Positions 20,835 through 31,863 of a stretch of DNA of 43,998 nt are shown piece by piece. Where the stretch lies: positions 1 through 43,998 of the forward strand of contig JANBPK010000736.1 in the NCBI GenBank assembly GCA_027579435.1, read 5' to 3'. This DNA comes from Candolleomyces eurysporus. Its lineage: Eukaryota > Basidiomycota > Agaricomycetes > Agaricales > Psathyrellaceae. The number at the start of each line of letters is the position of its first letter. Position 1 is the first letter of the stretch. The notes beneath the pieces are model-generated. The model searched no databases. It was not told the origin of the DNA and saw nothing but the letters and a program-made list of their open reading frames with translations. The position numbers were made by a program, and so were the translations under genes.

Positions 20835-21495
20835 CTAGAGAGGAAAAATGCCACTGACGACTCTACGAATGGCGTCCAACTGCCCCATAAGGTCTTTGCC
20901 AATCTGTACCTCCGATGCAAGATTTACTTGTTCCATCAAGAGATCGTGGCGGAGGTTCATAAGGTCAACTCTGACCACGAACTCCTTGTCAGCGAGTCCG
21001 GCGCCTATCGTCAATAGATGATCTTTCGCTACTTCGTCGCTCCTGATGGTTTGAATGAGACATATCCTCCGAGCCTCAAGTAGCTCATGCCGAATGATGC
21101 CACAAGCTATTGCGCTTGAACGACGTGAGCTCTAGCAACCTTGATTGGGATAGTAGAATCGATTCTCACCGAGAGGCACTGGCAGCATCGCTAGCGACGA
21201 AGTCTTCTGGCCGAGTGCTACTGAGGCCATACGTAAAAGCACTGCAAAGCTCCAGTGGCCGAATGTCTTCGCGAACGATGTTAGCCTGGCCACACTTGAA
21301 GGGGCATCTCGACCGGCCAACGAAGGACCAACAACAGGAGACACAAAATACGTGCCCTGTAGCCGTCGGCCAATGACGTGAGACTGAGGGTGCATCGGGA
21401 AGAGAACCAGGCGCGCACTTACCACACGGGAGATACCCAGCTGGGCGCTTGAGAGTATCAAGAGTGAGGTAACAGACACCGCAAGCAACGCGCAT
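20835..21495 (-). CDS. RING-type zinc finger protein, paralogue 3 (diverged)
   Basis: Exons on the minus strand are 21495-21423, 21356-21170 and 21114-20835, giving 179 aa. The RING-like module reads CGVCYLTL, then LPCGHVFCVSCCW, then CPFKC. Exon 1 is 73 nt and ends inside the Gly codon of CGH, exactly as in paralogues 1, 2 and 4. The last junction uses a CAAG acceptor, which I chose because it restores a long open frame of 280 nt; the nearer ATAG acceptor would stop after six codons. The C-terminal exon is helical (VVRVDLMNLRHDLLMEQVNL) and probably a coiled coil. The gene faces away from paralogue 4 across promoter copy D, so here both sides of the promoter drive RING genes. Confidence 0.7.
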
Positions 21496-22216
21496 GACTC
21501 TTGCAATCGACTTAGCCTTGGTCGTGAGCGGACAAAGTCCCCTATATTCCGAGCCCTGGAGATTTATAGGGCCGCATCGCGTTCGCAGCCAGGACGAAGG
21601 GAGGCCTCATGCCCGGCCACCAAGATAGGATCTGCCAGAAAGAGAGGAGACACCGACAACGTGGCACACCACCGAGTGTGTAATTCTGTGATGAAACTTG
21701 TGAAAGTGACATATGGGAGGACGAAGGGCGATGACCTACCTCCGGCGAACGACGATGAAGAAACCCGTGCAGCCTCGTGCCCCGCCTCCAGATGATGGCA
21801 TGAAAGGATCAAGGAGAGGTATGTCAATCCCAGTCGGGAACGATCCCGATTTGGTGTGTTTGGCTCTGTTAGACTCCAAAGCCAGACGCGCTACTAGCCT
21901 GCGATTGCGAACACCGTCTCTCGACCATCTCTCGACCATCTCTGCTCCTCTTCCTGTCTGGTCTTATGGTGGTCGTGGACAAGGAGTCCGTAGGACTCTT
22001 TTTCGTGCCTTATATGGCTGGCTGGCTGCTTTTCTTTGACCCGTGGCCCTGGAATAACTGCCGGTTTGGCTTACTGCCTTGAGCCTTCTTTCAGATCCAG
22101 ATCCTAATTAAGAGTGAGCCGATTTCCGTATAAATTTCCTATATAACCCGGGCGGACATTCAGGATGGTTTTTCCTCATACCTGCTCTCTCCTACCTGAT
22201 TCTATACCGTCCAGTT
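21496..22216. promoter_or_regulatory. Divergent promoter region, copy D
   Basis: Bases 21597-21890 hold the promoter repeat in reverse orientation, directed at the RING gene starting at 21495, with all six conserved blocks of copies B and C. A reverse CTATAAAT box lies at 21562-21569, 67 nt from the ATG. Bases 21890-22216 match the RING side of copy C (CCCTGGAATAACTGCCGGT, TTTCAGATCC, GATCCTAATT) and end with TATAAAT at 22129-22135 ahead of the gene at 22217. Confidence 0.75.
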
Positions 22217-23001
22217 ATGCTTCCCGGTTGTGGAATCTGCCTATTCGAGTTGCATCCCGTTGAAAGGCCAGCATGCACCCTTTCTTGTGGTATGGACCTG
22301 ACTTCTCGCTCGCAAACTGGTCGCTAAAATCTCACTTAGGTCATGTTGTCTGTTTAGCGTGTGGCCAATGCCTACTCAATTCTCAGCCCTGCCCCTTCCG
22401 ATGTGACGCGGGTGTAATCACAAAGCTTTCCCCGCTTTCTCTTGAATTTGATTCTACGTCCTTCCGTGACAACTCGACTGCTGTGCATCAGTGCGTATTC
22501 TACCCGATAGCTTGCCATAGAGAAGGTCTACATTATTGCATAGGGCACTGCACTCTCGCACCTTGCGTTCCGAGGTTCTTCGAGGTCGTTCAATGGTCCT
22601 CGTCCAACGCATCGCCGATCTCAATGTTTCTACCGGCCGCGTGGCCAGTCTCCTTGCTACTCTTGGTCTGCAATTCGTGACTACTCGCACCCGGCACGTC
22701 GCGTCCATCGCCCATTCGCAACACCTCGAAGCGTACCTGGCCTACGAAACGGACGTTCAGAAAGCGCTCTTTCACAAGTCCAAAGCTGTCGCTTCCCATG
22801 TCAGTGCTCCCCTGCTATATATGACTCTGTCGGAACGGACGACTGATTGATTTGTTCCTTCAGATCCACAATGTGCTGAATGCGGCATCTGTACATGTAG
22901 ATGCCGAACTCTCGAGCAAATTCGTACACGGTCATTCTAACCTCAAGCGTCGCCAAGCTGAGGAGGAACCTTACCGTACTTTCAAGCGTGCCAGGCTATA
23001 A
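22217..23001 (+). CDS. RING-type zinc finger / coiled-coil protein, paralogue 4
   Basis: Exons 22217-22289, 22340-22490, 22544-22799 and 22864-23001 give 205 aa in one frame. The N-terminus is nearly identical to paralogue 2 (MLPGCGICLFELHPVERPAC), followed by SCGHVVCLACGQ and CPFRC. The third exon is 256 nt, the same length as in paralogue 2. Residues about 85-160 are helical. The tail is basic and ends RTFKRARL, a possible nuclear signal. The third exon's start was placed at a CATAG acceptor because other acceptors put the exon out of frame. It lies tail-to-tail with the 178-aa gene at 23734, 129 bp apart. Confidence 0.75.
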
Positions 23002-24271
23002 ACGATGCATCCTCACCACCGCACCGAATCTTTTCTAGTATTATTCATTAAAAGACCGTGTTATGTGTACATGAGAATGACAATCCGAGTTCAGGAAGAT
23101 AATTAGCAATAAGTGATAGTGATATATACTCTAGAAACGATCCTGAGTGACCCACATCTCGACCTGCCAGCTGGAGCCCCCACGATGTACGAGTTCAGTG
23201 ACAAAGATGTTGTGGGGTTTGATGGCCTGACCATCACCAACAGACCAGCGCCCGTCCGTCGGGCCACCCGTTGGCTCCGGATCCCTTGCCCATTCGAGGA
23301 TCACCTTGCAGAGAGACAACACAAGATCATGTCGAGTGATCGATCCCGAGAGGGTGGAGATGCGTTTTTGAGTGGCTCGGTACCCTGGCCACTGGGCAAG
23401 TGATAGAAGCGTCAGTCTCGGTGGCTTATTGTATAGTACGTCGCATTGGCGCACTTACATTGATGTAGACGTTAATAGAGTTCTCGGACAAAGCATCCAT
23501 AACCTGGTCGTCTCCGCCGTAAACCTGTGAGAGTTTCCTCATCATGTTGGAAATCCTCAAGCCTGGCTCAGGGAACGGCATTGCAATGCCAGGTGCAGGA
23601 CACGTCTCGAGGAAGAACTGGACTGCCGGGTATATGGAGGGTTGTTGAGATGCAGGGTGGATAGGAGCCTGCGGAACACGAACACAATTCGTGGGTCCAT
23701 GAACACCGGGCAAGTACAAAGATGTTCGAGCCATGGGACTGTTAGATGTCTGTGACTTGTAGGGCTGGGGGATTGGAGGAGAGGGGACTCATCTCGCCAG
23801 TATATAAGTCTCCAGCCAGCCATGAGAGGCCAAAGCACATGGGGGCGGGGAGTCATCCAAGCAGGCAGAAGTAGGGAGCAAAGCACAGGCACGGTATCGT
23901 CCAAGCAATCCGAGCCGAAGCGGTTCGAGTGGCTCCATCAAATCAAAGCCACCGAGGGCAATGTACCAAGCCCCGGGGGACAGGTTCTCAGAAACTGGAT
24001 ATATCAAGCCAGACTTTGACAACACATTTAGAAAGGGAAGAAAAAAAACAGCGGAGTTTCTCCCGCATCGAAGGTCGGTTCTCTTGGGACCGACTCATTT
24101 TTCCAATTGAGCTTGCAGCTTGAGCGTCGTCCGGTGTAGAGCACAGGCAGGGCCTAAGGAGCAAAATCGGTCAAGCCAAGGTTTGAGAACACACGAAAAG
24201 CCAAGTAAGAAGAGAAGACGAACTTCCGACCGCATTTGCACACGAAAATGAATGGGAAAATCGCCTGTCAT
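22738..24271. repeat. Segmental duplication, copy 2
   Basis: This is the more complete copy of the segment at 3977-5481. It includes the last part of RING exon 3, an intact exon 4, the intergenic spacer, the whole 178-aa gene and its upstream region. The right break at CTGTCAT is exact in both copies. Confidence 0.85.
23131..23734 (-). CDS. Conserved hypothetical protein, 178 aa (duplicate 2)
   Basis: Exon 1 is 23734-23459 and exon 2 is 23391-23131, joined in phase 0, giving 178 aa. It is almost identical to the gene at 4926; the differences are mostly single substitutions spread over both exons. The C-terminal exon contains GGPTDGRWSVGDGQAIKPHN and ends in WVTQDRF. No known domain was recognised. 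A reverse TATATAA box at 23801-23807 lies 67 nt upstream. Conservation of the frame, intron and TATA box in both copies argues that both are expressed genes. Confidence 0.7.
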
Positions 24272-25200
24272 TACACAGGGGAGACTTTGTGAGATGTATA
24301 CGAGCGCAAACAGCTACTCAGCGAGCCATATCAGCCCATCAGAAGATGAAAGACGCTCACCCTTGTTTGGTGATACAGATCTAGAGTGGGATGTCAAGGT
24401 AAGATAAGCCACCTCGAAAACAAGAGGCACGCTGGATCAGTGAACACGGCATGATATTCCAGGGTCCTTTGTTCCGCTAGCAATCAAATTTTCAATTTGC
24501 TACGTCACTAGTCACTGGCTGGTCTAACGTTAACAAACCATGTTTCATGGATATTGCCTCCTCATGAACGTGGGTTTATCTTCGGTGTAGCGCTCATGAT
24601 GGAGAAGACTGGGACGTTTTAACCTTTCCGGGGGTAACACCCCGGCGCAAGGTGCAAGTTGCGGGCTCCACAACATTCATCCTTGCTACAATCACGTACC
24701 GACCCTCAGTGTCGCCAAAGATCCTTTCTCATGCTCGTCGTTGTTCGAACCTGGCTATGGAGAACATCTACGCCATCGCATTTGGCCAGTCCTCAGTTTG
24801 TTTCGCAACCCACCGCAACTTCGAATTTGAAGCTCCCCTCGTCGGTTTTTTGGAGGGCGTCGTCACACTCCACTTCATGAAGAAAATACCGTCCTTGTTC
24901 GACCCCTACATCGTCTGGGGTGTTCGCATGTTTGCCGACTTCCTGGTCGCCAAAGGGATGGTGCTGGTCATCATCTGGAGCGGTTAGGGATGAGGATGGT
25001 CTTGGACTGCACAGACCCTGGAGGCGAATTTGACAGGACCTCTACACCCTGTACTCGATGATCCCCACCGTGCCACAGATAATCCCCCAACCCCTTGTCG
25101 TCCGCTTCTCTCGTTCAGGCTCCACTATCGACATCATCTCCTATTGACCCAGTCGCGCTCTCGAAGTCGAAGCTCACGCTTGACCTTCCCCGAAATCGAG
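24272..25200 (+). other. Low-support coding-like region
   Basis: A short frame from 24294 (42 aa after removing a GTAAGA...TCCAG intron) starts right after the segmental-duplication break. A second frame, 24652-24987, encodes hydrophobic segments (APLVGFLEGVVTLHFMKKIP and FLVAKGMVLVIIW) that could be membrane spans. I recognise neither and see no complete gene model. Confidence 0.25.
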
Positions 25201-25222
25201 CGCGAAACACCAAGCAACCAAG

Positions 25223-26795
25223 ATGGCTCACCGTCTCAGCGCCGACGCTCATGGCAATCCTCTCTCAGATCTCCGGTTTTCTCTCGAGATAATGGCAGGG
25301 TCGAGGAAATGCGTGTTCAACGCGTCTTGACCAAGCTGCACGCGTCGTTGATGGGCTCGAATCAAAAGTTCTTCCTCCCCAAAGGTGTGAATAGCGTGCC
25401 ACAGCACCAGCTGCTGAGCGATTACCAAGCAAGTGTTGGATTTGCAGGGGCGGGCAAGGATGATGCTAGAACGGAGGGAAAGCCGTGCAGTCATATTTTC
25501 AGCAAGGGAGAGACCTACAGGTGCAAGTGCGTGTTTCCTTCTCGTCCGCCTGAGGAGTGGCTGGAGCTGACCCTTACCGTGTAAAGATTGTGCCTTCGAC
25601 AACAGCCGTGGAATGTTCGGACGATGCTTTCACTCAAGCGAGCGTACTGGTCACACGATCTCGTTCCTCATTTCGACAGTCCGGGAGATGCTGCGATCGT
25701 GGGGATGACTATGCTTGAAGAAACTTGAACATACATCGCCAGTACCATCCATATACATCGCCTCTCACCCCCTCCCCCGTACCTCTAGGCCCTTTGTCCA
25801 ATGACTTCCCTTCTATATCCTCCAACATCTACAATCTGCCCCAATCTCTCAAAGACTCGATGCACAGGACGATTGATTTTACAATTGACGTCGCGTTAAA
25901 AATATTCGGACTCTCGGACGAGACCAGTATCCAGACCAGACGAACGAGAAAGACCGTTGGCCCCAGCCCACCGCCGATCCTATGATGAAAAAAGTGTTCT
26001 GCCTCGCCCCATGGAACGACGACAAGCATGCCTTCGACGAAGTGAGGAGCGTCATCATGAAACTCTCTGGCGGAGGGAGCGGTCCTAAGAGGGAAAAGGA
26101 GGTGGAGGCAATGATTCGGAAACTCGAAGAGGGCAGTGTGATAGCGGATATGAACGTGGTAAATATGAACCCGTCGATTCCTTCAATGCCCCACGGACAA
26201 CCACACCACACCAATCATTGGAAATGGCATGCTCGATGGCGCAAATCGATATGGGCGTGACAATTAGGAGGACATGCGGCATCTTTTGCGAACAGGCGGT
26301 TATGATCATCGAAAGGTTACTGGATATCTCGAGGGCACCAGTCGGCTCTGACAAGATTCTCAGCCTGGTGGGCACCATCTTGCTGCTTTCCGCTGCAACG
26401 ATCAACGAAGTACTGAATCCAACCCGCCTTGACTATATGTTCGTCTATCATGGCAAACTATTGGGAAAAGCTCCAGTTGAGCTTGAATATGCCTCTATCA
26501 TCTCGCTCAGCCGTACCCATGAGCTGACCGTAGGTAAGCTGCTACTCAACCTCTCCTATTACTGCCTAGTCTGACCCTTTGAATGTAGCTGGACATTATG
26601 CAAACATGTATCACCGCATCGTGGACACCTGACTCCTCCTTGATCGCGAAACCGAAAGCTCCATCAAGTGCTTCTCCCTCCAACTATTCACTGTCCCATC
26701 TATAGCTACCCATCTCGTCAAGAACCACCGAATCATTATCAGACTCCTCAACCTCCTCGTCAACTTTTTCACCAATACACATTGACCCCCCNGAA
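25223..26795 (+). pseudogene. UBR1-type N-recognin (E3 ligase) pseudogene
   Basis: Fragments in shifting frames match the order of an N-recognin of the UBR1 family, the E3 that binds destabilising N-terminal residues. First comes SDLRFSLEIMAGSRKCVFNA (about 25260-25320), then a frame change to LTKLHASLMGSNQKFFLPKG. The UBR-box follows (GKPCSHIFSKGETYRCK, then an intron at about 25530-25587). The box continues past a further frameshift to RCCDRGDDYA at about 25695-25720. Later pieces are APWNDDKHAFDEV (about 26005-26045), MAQIDMGVTIRR (26236-26271) and GHYANMYHRIVDT followed by a stop, then SIATHLVKNHRI. Several frameshifts, an in-frame stop and loss of zinc-ligand cysteines make it non-functional. 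The RING and C-terminal parts are absent. Confidence 0.7.
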
Positions 26796-27690
26796 AAGCG
26801 GACAATTTAATAAGCTCCCGCGATCTCCTCATTCCACTCCCCAGGCTCCGGGGTCGGAGTCGGAGCGGAAGTTGGGGACCAGGCACTGGAGGCGGAGGCG
26901 GAGGGTACTCGAGCCCAGGAGGAGCCGTTGCGCCCACCAGCCATAGTCATATGCAACTGTTGGCGAATTTGCTGTCATACCTCTCCCTTTGGGATTGATG
27001 TACCCTCTCAAGTGTAACGAGAGAGGTTAGGATTGTGTTAGTGCAGAGGAAAGACCTAAGAGAGGAGGTATCTGAGAAATTTTGGGTGCTCAAGGTGGAC
27101 GTGGACGGATTACATGAGAGGTGTCCCGACCCCTTCACACGAATACGCATGAGTGGCGAAGATGTACATGCATTCATTGACAGTGCACCCCGATATACGT
27201 GATCCCTCGTTGGAGCACACCTTCAGTTGCCTTACAGCGTCTGCTCGGGCTTACGCGTGCATTATGCTTCACCTTCACGCTCAGGTAGAGAAGGAAGCGA
27301 GCCTCGTGAGCTCGTCGTCTGGTGGAGGAAGGTCTGGTCGACTCCCCCATCTGCTTCGGTTCGGAGCGGGTTGACAAAGGGTGGTATCGGCAGTACGAAT
27401 GGGTATTATGGAGGGATGATTTCCAGGCCCGGTTTGCAAGCTACGAGTCGCGCACCTTCGCCTACTATGTCGGACTTTTTGCATTCGCATGGTCCTGCAA
27501 ACGTAGTGTATGCCGCTCCCATGAGTAGCCAGCGTTGGAGTTGTTCCTATCACTCAGTATATAAATAAATATAATGAAGGTTGAAATCCATAACTACATA
27601 CAAGTTCATGATCATAACAAGGCGCCGCGTTTCAATTACAAATTGATAGCGATATAGAGAATGGAATCTGAACCTTCACAACCTACAGAT
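26796..27690 (+). other. Unassigned coding-like remnants after the UBR1 pseudogene
   Basis: A plus-strand frame at about 27025-27202 reads VRIVLVQRKDLREEVSEKFW and FTRIRMSGEDVHAFID, then stops. Further frames (27227-27568) are Ser/Pro/Gly-rich. These look like the damaged end of another gene. I do not recognise it and cannot say whether it belongs to the UBR1 pseudogene. An N lies in a C-run at 26782. Confidence 0.3.
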
Positions 27691-27692
27691 GA

Positions 27693-29640
27693 TCACTCAA
27701 AGCCTTCATCCCATACCAATTCCATCGTCAACTGCTCGAGCCGATCTTTGAGTTCAGCTTCAACATGAGATACATCTCGACACTCCCTCCCTTGGCCAAA
27801 CCCGGTTCCCCTAAACTCCAAGCGTTCCAGTGGACCTTTGTACGCTGTATGATCTGCCCGACTCTCCAATGCCACTGCCACTTGCCGAGTAGAAGCTGCT
27901 GTGTCTTGTATGCGTCGATAGTAGAATTTTTCGGGGAAATATGTTTTGTCGCAGTATCCGTATCGACGGTCCGTTTCACGATGTACGTCCGTAAATACCA
28001 ATGTTCGGAGGGCCGGAAAAGGAATCTGGGGTTGGCGCCTGCGTAGGTGAACCTTGACGCCAATCAAGAATGCAGCCTGGTGGCACCAGGCTATTGTGAC
28101 ATGCTCCAAGACCGGTACACATCCGAGATTCACCCAGAAACACGGGGGGATGATGTTTCTCTCTATCCGCGCGCGACGCTCTTCTTCGGAAAAGGCTAAA
28201 ACCTCAATAAACCGAAGGTTTTCGAAAGACCATTTCTGCTTATAGGCGACCGGGTCTGTGAATGGGAAAAATGAATCGGTTGAAGTGCTGTTGGATTCAC
28301 TGAAGATCGTAAACGACATCCATGCCGGTGTGTCATCATCCGCTGTCCCTCGAATCCACCCGTCAACCGTTACACCGAGATGCTCTATTGGATCGATGAA
28401 TGGCGGATAGTCAATTCGCATCTCCTGGGGAAGTATGAGGCAGTCATGGGCGCTTCTAGAAGTGGAGAAGAATTTACCTATATTGCTCTCGTGTGCCAGT
28501 GCATCGACCTCCCAGCAGAGGTCGAGGCGCGTAAGATTTTTAGGAGCGCTAATGCTCCTCAAGAGAACGCCCATGATGTGGGCATCGCCTGAGAGGCAGA
28601 GTTCCTTCAGGTTGGGGAGTTGGATTCGAGATGGGTGCGGGCCATAAATATGAGAGAGCTCGGATCCAGCGGGCCATGGCCAGCGATCTTCGAGTCCTTC
28701 ACTGAAAGAAGGGAAATCGAGACGAAGAATGATAAGGGCTGGCACTGCCTCGAGAAAATTGAAAAAGTTGGGCATGTCTTCCTGCAAGGCGTGGTTGAGA
28801 ATGAGGTGCGTTATTTTTGGAGAGTCTTGTAGGAGGTGCGAATTCCAGGAGATTCTAAACGCTGGTAGCTCGAGATGGCGTAGGTTTGGGTGATGGGATG
28901 CTTGGAGAGATCGAAGGACAGACGATGAAAAGGAATCCCTGTTCCTGATGGATGCAAATCCAATTTTCAAGTATTCGAGCGAGTTGACAGGTCCATGCAA
29001 GGCGTCAACAAGGGCCTTTAAAGGTTCGCCATCCGCGTATAAGCTGAGAACCTTCAAGCGAGCTGTTGCTTTTGACATGATCGAGCACACCGTCTTGAAG
29101 GCAGCGGGTGTACCTTCTACAATGTATGGCATAGTACTCCAATAGTTGAGGGAGAGAGGCATGTTTTGGGAGTTCTTGAACATGAATTCTACCAGCGCCG
29201 GGTGCGTCTTGTCCCTGACCTCGACTGTCGTCCATAAGCTGGGATCGCCAATTGCCATTTCTCTCCATGTGTGGACAACATGGCACATAAGGATGCAAAC
29301 CGGAAGAGGGAGGGACTCTGTTCCTTCTGACTCTGAGTCTGGCGGCGAAATGAAAGCAAAAATCCTACACAGTATCTCAGCCGGAAGGCGGGAGACTGGG
29401 GATGAAGAGTTGAGGCGCCGCTTAATTGCTATCAAGTTGCGTTCTAGCCGTAAGACGTCGCGCTCGAGAGCTTTTCGAGCTGCGTGGGCTGTTGCGATAT
29501 TAGCTGGAGCAAGATCAGCCGGTATGTAAAGCGATTGAAGAAATCGAAATAACGGGGTGCACTGACTCTCTTTAGATATACCACCAGCACGTCCCCGACC
29601 CGAGCTTTCTTTATCTGGCTTCGTACCGGGCCGGGATTCA
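27693..29640 (-). CDS. F-box protein with LRR-like C-terminus
   Basis: An uninterrupted minus-strand frame of about 640 codons ends at 27693. An F-box lies near the N-terminus (SRLPAEILCRIFAFISPPD, then HTWREMAIGDPSLWTTVEV). Upstream of it is a Leu/Arg-rich helix (AARKALERDVLRLERNLIAI) common in Agaricomycete F-box proteins. The rest contains repeated leucine-patterned segments such as LRHLELPAFRISW and LKELCLSGDAHI, consistent with degenerate LRRs that bind substrates of an SCF ubiquitin ligase. No ATG lies in the first stretch of the frame, and a CCCTTAG acceptor at about 29647 suggests that a short first exon lies upstream; I could not place it. The gene looks intact. Confidence 0.75.
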
Positions 29641-30451
29641 AGTTCCTAAGGGAATGTCAATAACCTTGAAGCTGGCTTCGCCGCAACGCCCGCTACTTGG
29701 AATCGGAAGGTCGTTCACAACTATATGATGAAATACCAGAAAACATGATCACCACACCTACTAATAATCCACGGACGTTGGAAAGTAAGGAAAAAAACCA
29801 TCGATCAGTTGTATCATCACCATGAATCAAATGTCTTCCTCTTCTGCGTCGCCCTCTCGCCTAGCCATTCGCATTGGCACATTTCCATTGCCCACCCGTA
29901 GAACAGCTGCCAACCCACCCTTTTTCTCTTTAATTCAAGCCTGATTGCAAGAACGTAAAACATATACTGGGTCTTATACTGACACACGGCGTACAACATT
30001 GACCCCGTGTGAGACACCGGCGACAAAAAAAATCATTACTAACTAGTCATAGTATCCTAACCTCGTAAACGCACCCGAAAAAACGAGCCTCGTCCTCTGT
30101 GGATAGTGGAAAAACGTCCCATACAGATTTCCCTCCCCGTTTCGGTTCACTGACGGAGGCCTAGTAGACTTGCAACCCCTCCTAAATGCCTTGCTTTGGC
30201 TGATTCTCAGGGTCAGTATGACTACATTGATATCAGCGTTATGCGCTGTATGACAAAAAAAANTCGCGTTGGCATTGACGAGCGAGGCATGGTTCTGTGA
30301 GAACACTGATAAGTGCGGAGTAAGAGGTAGAAGAGTGATGTTGACGCATCTTTGTACATGAAGGTGAATGTGGGTGCCCAAAATGTGGGAATGACATACC
30401 CAGTATAGTTAAAATGCTGAGGTAAGTGTTAAGTGGGGGGGGGCTACTAAA

Positions 30452-30471
30452 GACCCGCTACTAAAGTAGCG
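30452..30471. repeat. Perfect 20-bp palindrome
   Basis: CCCGCTACTAAAGTAGCGGG is a 9-bp inverted repeat around AA. It is preceded by another CTACTAAAG and flanked by a G-run on one side and an A-run with an N on the other. It could be the tip of a small inverted-repeat element or part of a transcription end. Confidence 0.7.
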
Positions 30472-31714
30472 GGCATAAACCAAAAAAAAANCAGAGGAAC
30501 TTTAGACACATGTGAGCGTACCTCCGTCACTCCAGATTCATGTTGGCATAGGGATCCAATGTGCTTGGCCTTATTGAAGAGGCCTATAACATGATCCTGC
30601 TGTTCAACTTCTGCAAAATATGCTTGTTATTCGAGTCTAAACGTGACATCATCGACCACAGAGCTTACCGTTGACTCCATCGGGATAGCTTAGCTTTATA
30701 TCCACTGTCACGGAAGCTTGGCCTAAACCAGACGCATCCGCCCGACTGATGTGATTTGATACGCTAGAAATGGCCGAAAGAGTCTATCAAATCAAAGCAC
30801 CAACGTAAGCCTTTCCAAATTCCGGTGACACTATCAAGCCAGGCTCGTGAGCTCTCACCTGCTGGATCTCATGTCGCACTTGCGTAGCTGTGTCGGTTCG
30901 AGGTGATTCCGGTGGCATCTTGGAGGCTCTGGATTTGAATTTGAGTCGGGCGATTTTAAGGCGAACGAGAGGTGGATATATGAACATTGAGTTTCCATGA
31001 AACAAAGACCGCAAGTGCTTGTTCTGTTTTAGACCATCCGTATGTGAGCTTCGAGTCCGCTGATTGAGATCCTAGCATGACTGGGCCCTATAGTCGATTC
31101 ATGGATAGGATCTCGACGAGAGCCATTCCAAAATACGTTATGAAAGTCACCTGGTGGGAACAGAGACCCCTCGAGTAGGGCTACGCGATTTTACTCGCCT
31201 TCGCCTTGAGAGAACATGAGTGGAGAAGTTTGGCGGTGGGTCAGTCCCAGCCGAAAAGGCAATATGGGATGAATACAAGGATAGGGGCGAAACGAATAAA
31301 GGAATAAAAGGCAAGGAGAAAATGGATGAATGGGTGTAACGCAGGAGAAGGGACGTACCTGACAGTACAAGACTATCACGAAGACCATGGAGACAACGTT
31401 GACGCCCCTTGGAGTCAAAGACCCAAACCCAGCGTAAATGGAGCACAACGAGACAGCGAGGAAAAAGGTCAGTACACACAGTACATGTAGTGGAGAAAGA
31501 GAATGAGGAGCATTTCGAGTTGGAAAAGGGCACACAACTCAGAAGAATCTTAGCGAACAACCCAAACTCTTCGTAGACGTCTCCAGGGCTGAAGCTCAGA
31601 CACAAAGAGTTTGTGTTGCTAGCTAGGGGAGGTGGTGGTAGCACAGGTCGAAACTACGACCCGGAGCAAAGCTGCCAGCAAAACGCGTTTAATGACTGGC
31701 GGCGAGTCGTCTAA

Positions 31715-31815
31715 AAATGCACATAGAGGGAGCAAAGCCCAAACACACAATACCATCCAAGCAACCCGAGTCCAAGGAACTCGAGTGGTTTCATCAAATA
31801 CAGACCACAGAAAAA
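31715..31815. repeat. Diverged copy of the 178-aa gene's upstream region
   Basis: GGGAGCAAAGC, then CCATCCAAGCAACCCGAGTC, then CTCGAGTGGTTTCATCAAAT match the region 23876-23945 upstream of the 178-aa gene (GTCCAAGCAATCCGAGCCG, TTCGAGTGGCTCCATCAAAT). The match continues weakly up to the stop codon of the 32479 gene, as it does between 5400 and 5490. Confidence 0.6.
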
Positions 31816-31863
31816 CGAAACTTTCGACTGCATTGAACGTGATATGAACATGAAAGCTACACA

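Larger units (their letters stand above)
29648..31860. other. Region with weak gene fragments
   Basis: No full gene could be supported. On the minus strand, a fragment from an ATG at 30918 (MPPESPRTDTATQVRHEIQQ) is followed by exon-like pieces containing GQASVTVDIKLSYPDGV and EQQDHVIGLFNKAKHIGSLC, with clean introns. The joining phases do not all agree, so it is probably a real but incompletely resolved gene at about 30500-30918. A second minus-strand frame at 31360-31535 has a hydrophobic stretch (VLCVLTFFLAVSLCSIYAGF) and ends at a GTACGT donor. Ns at A-runs (30263, 30491) may hide frame changes. Confidence 0.3.
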
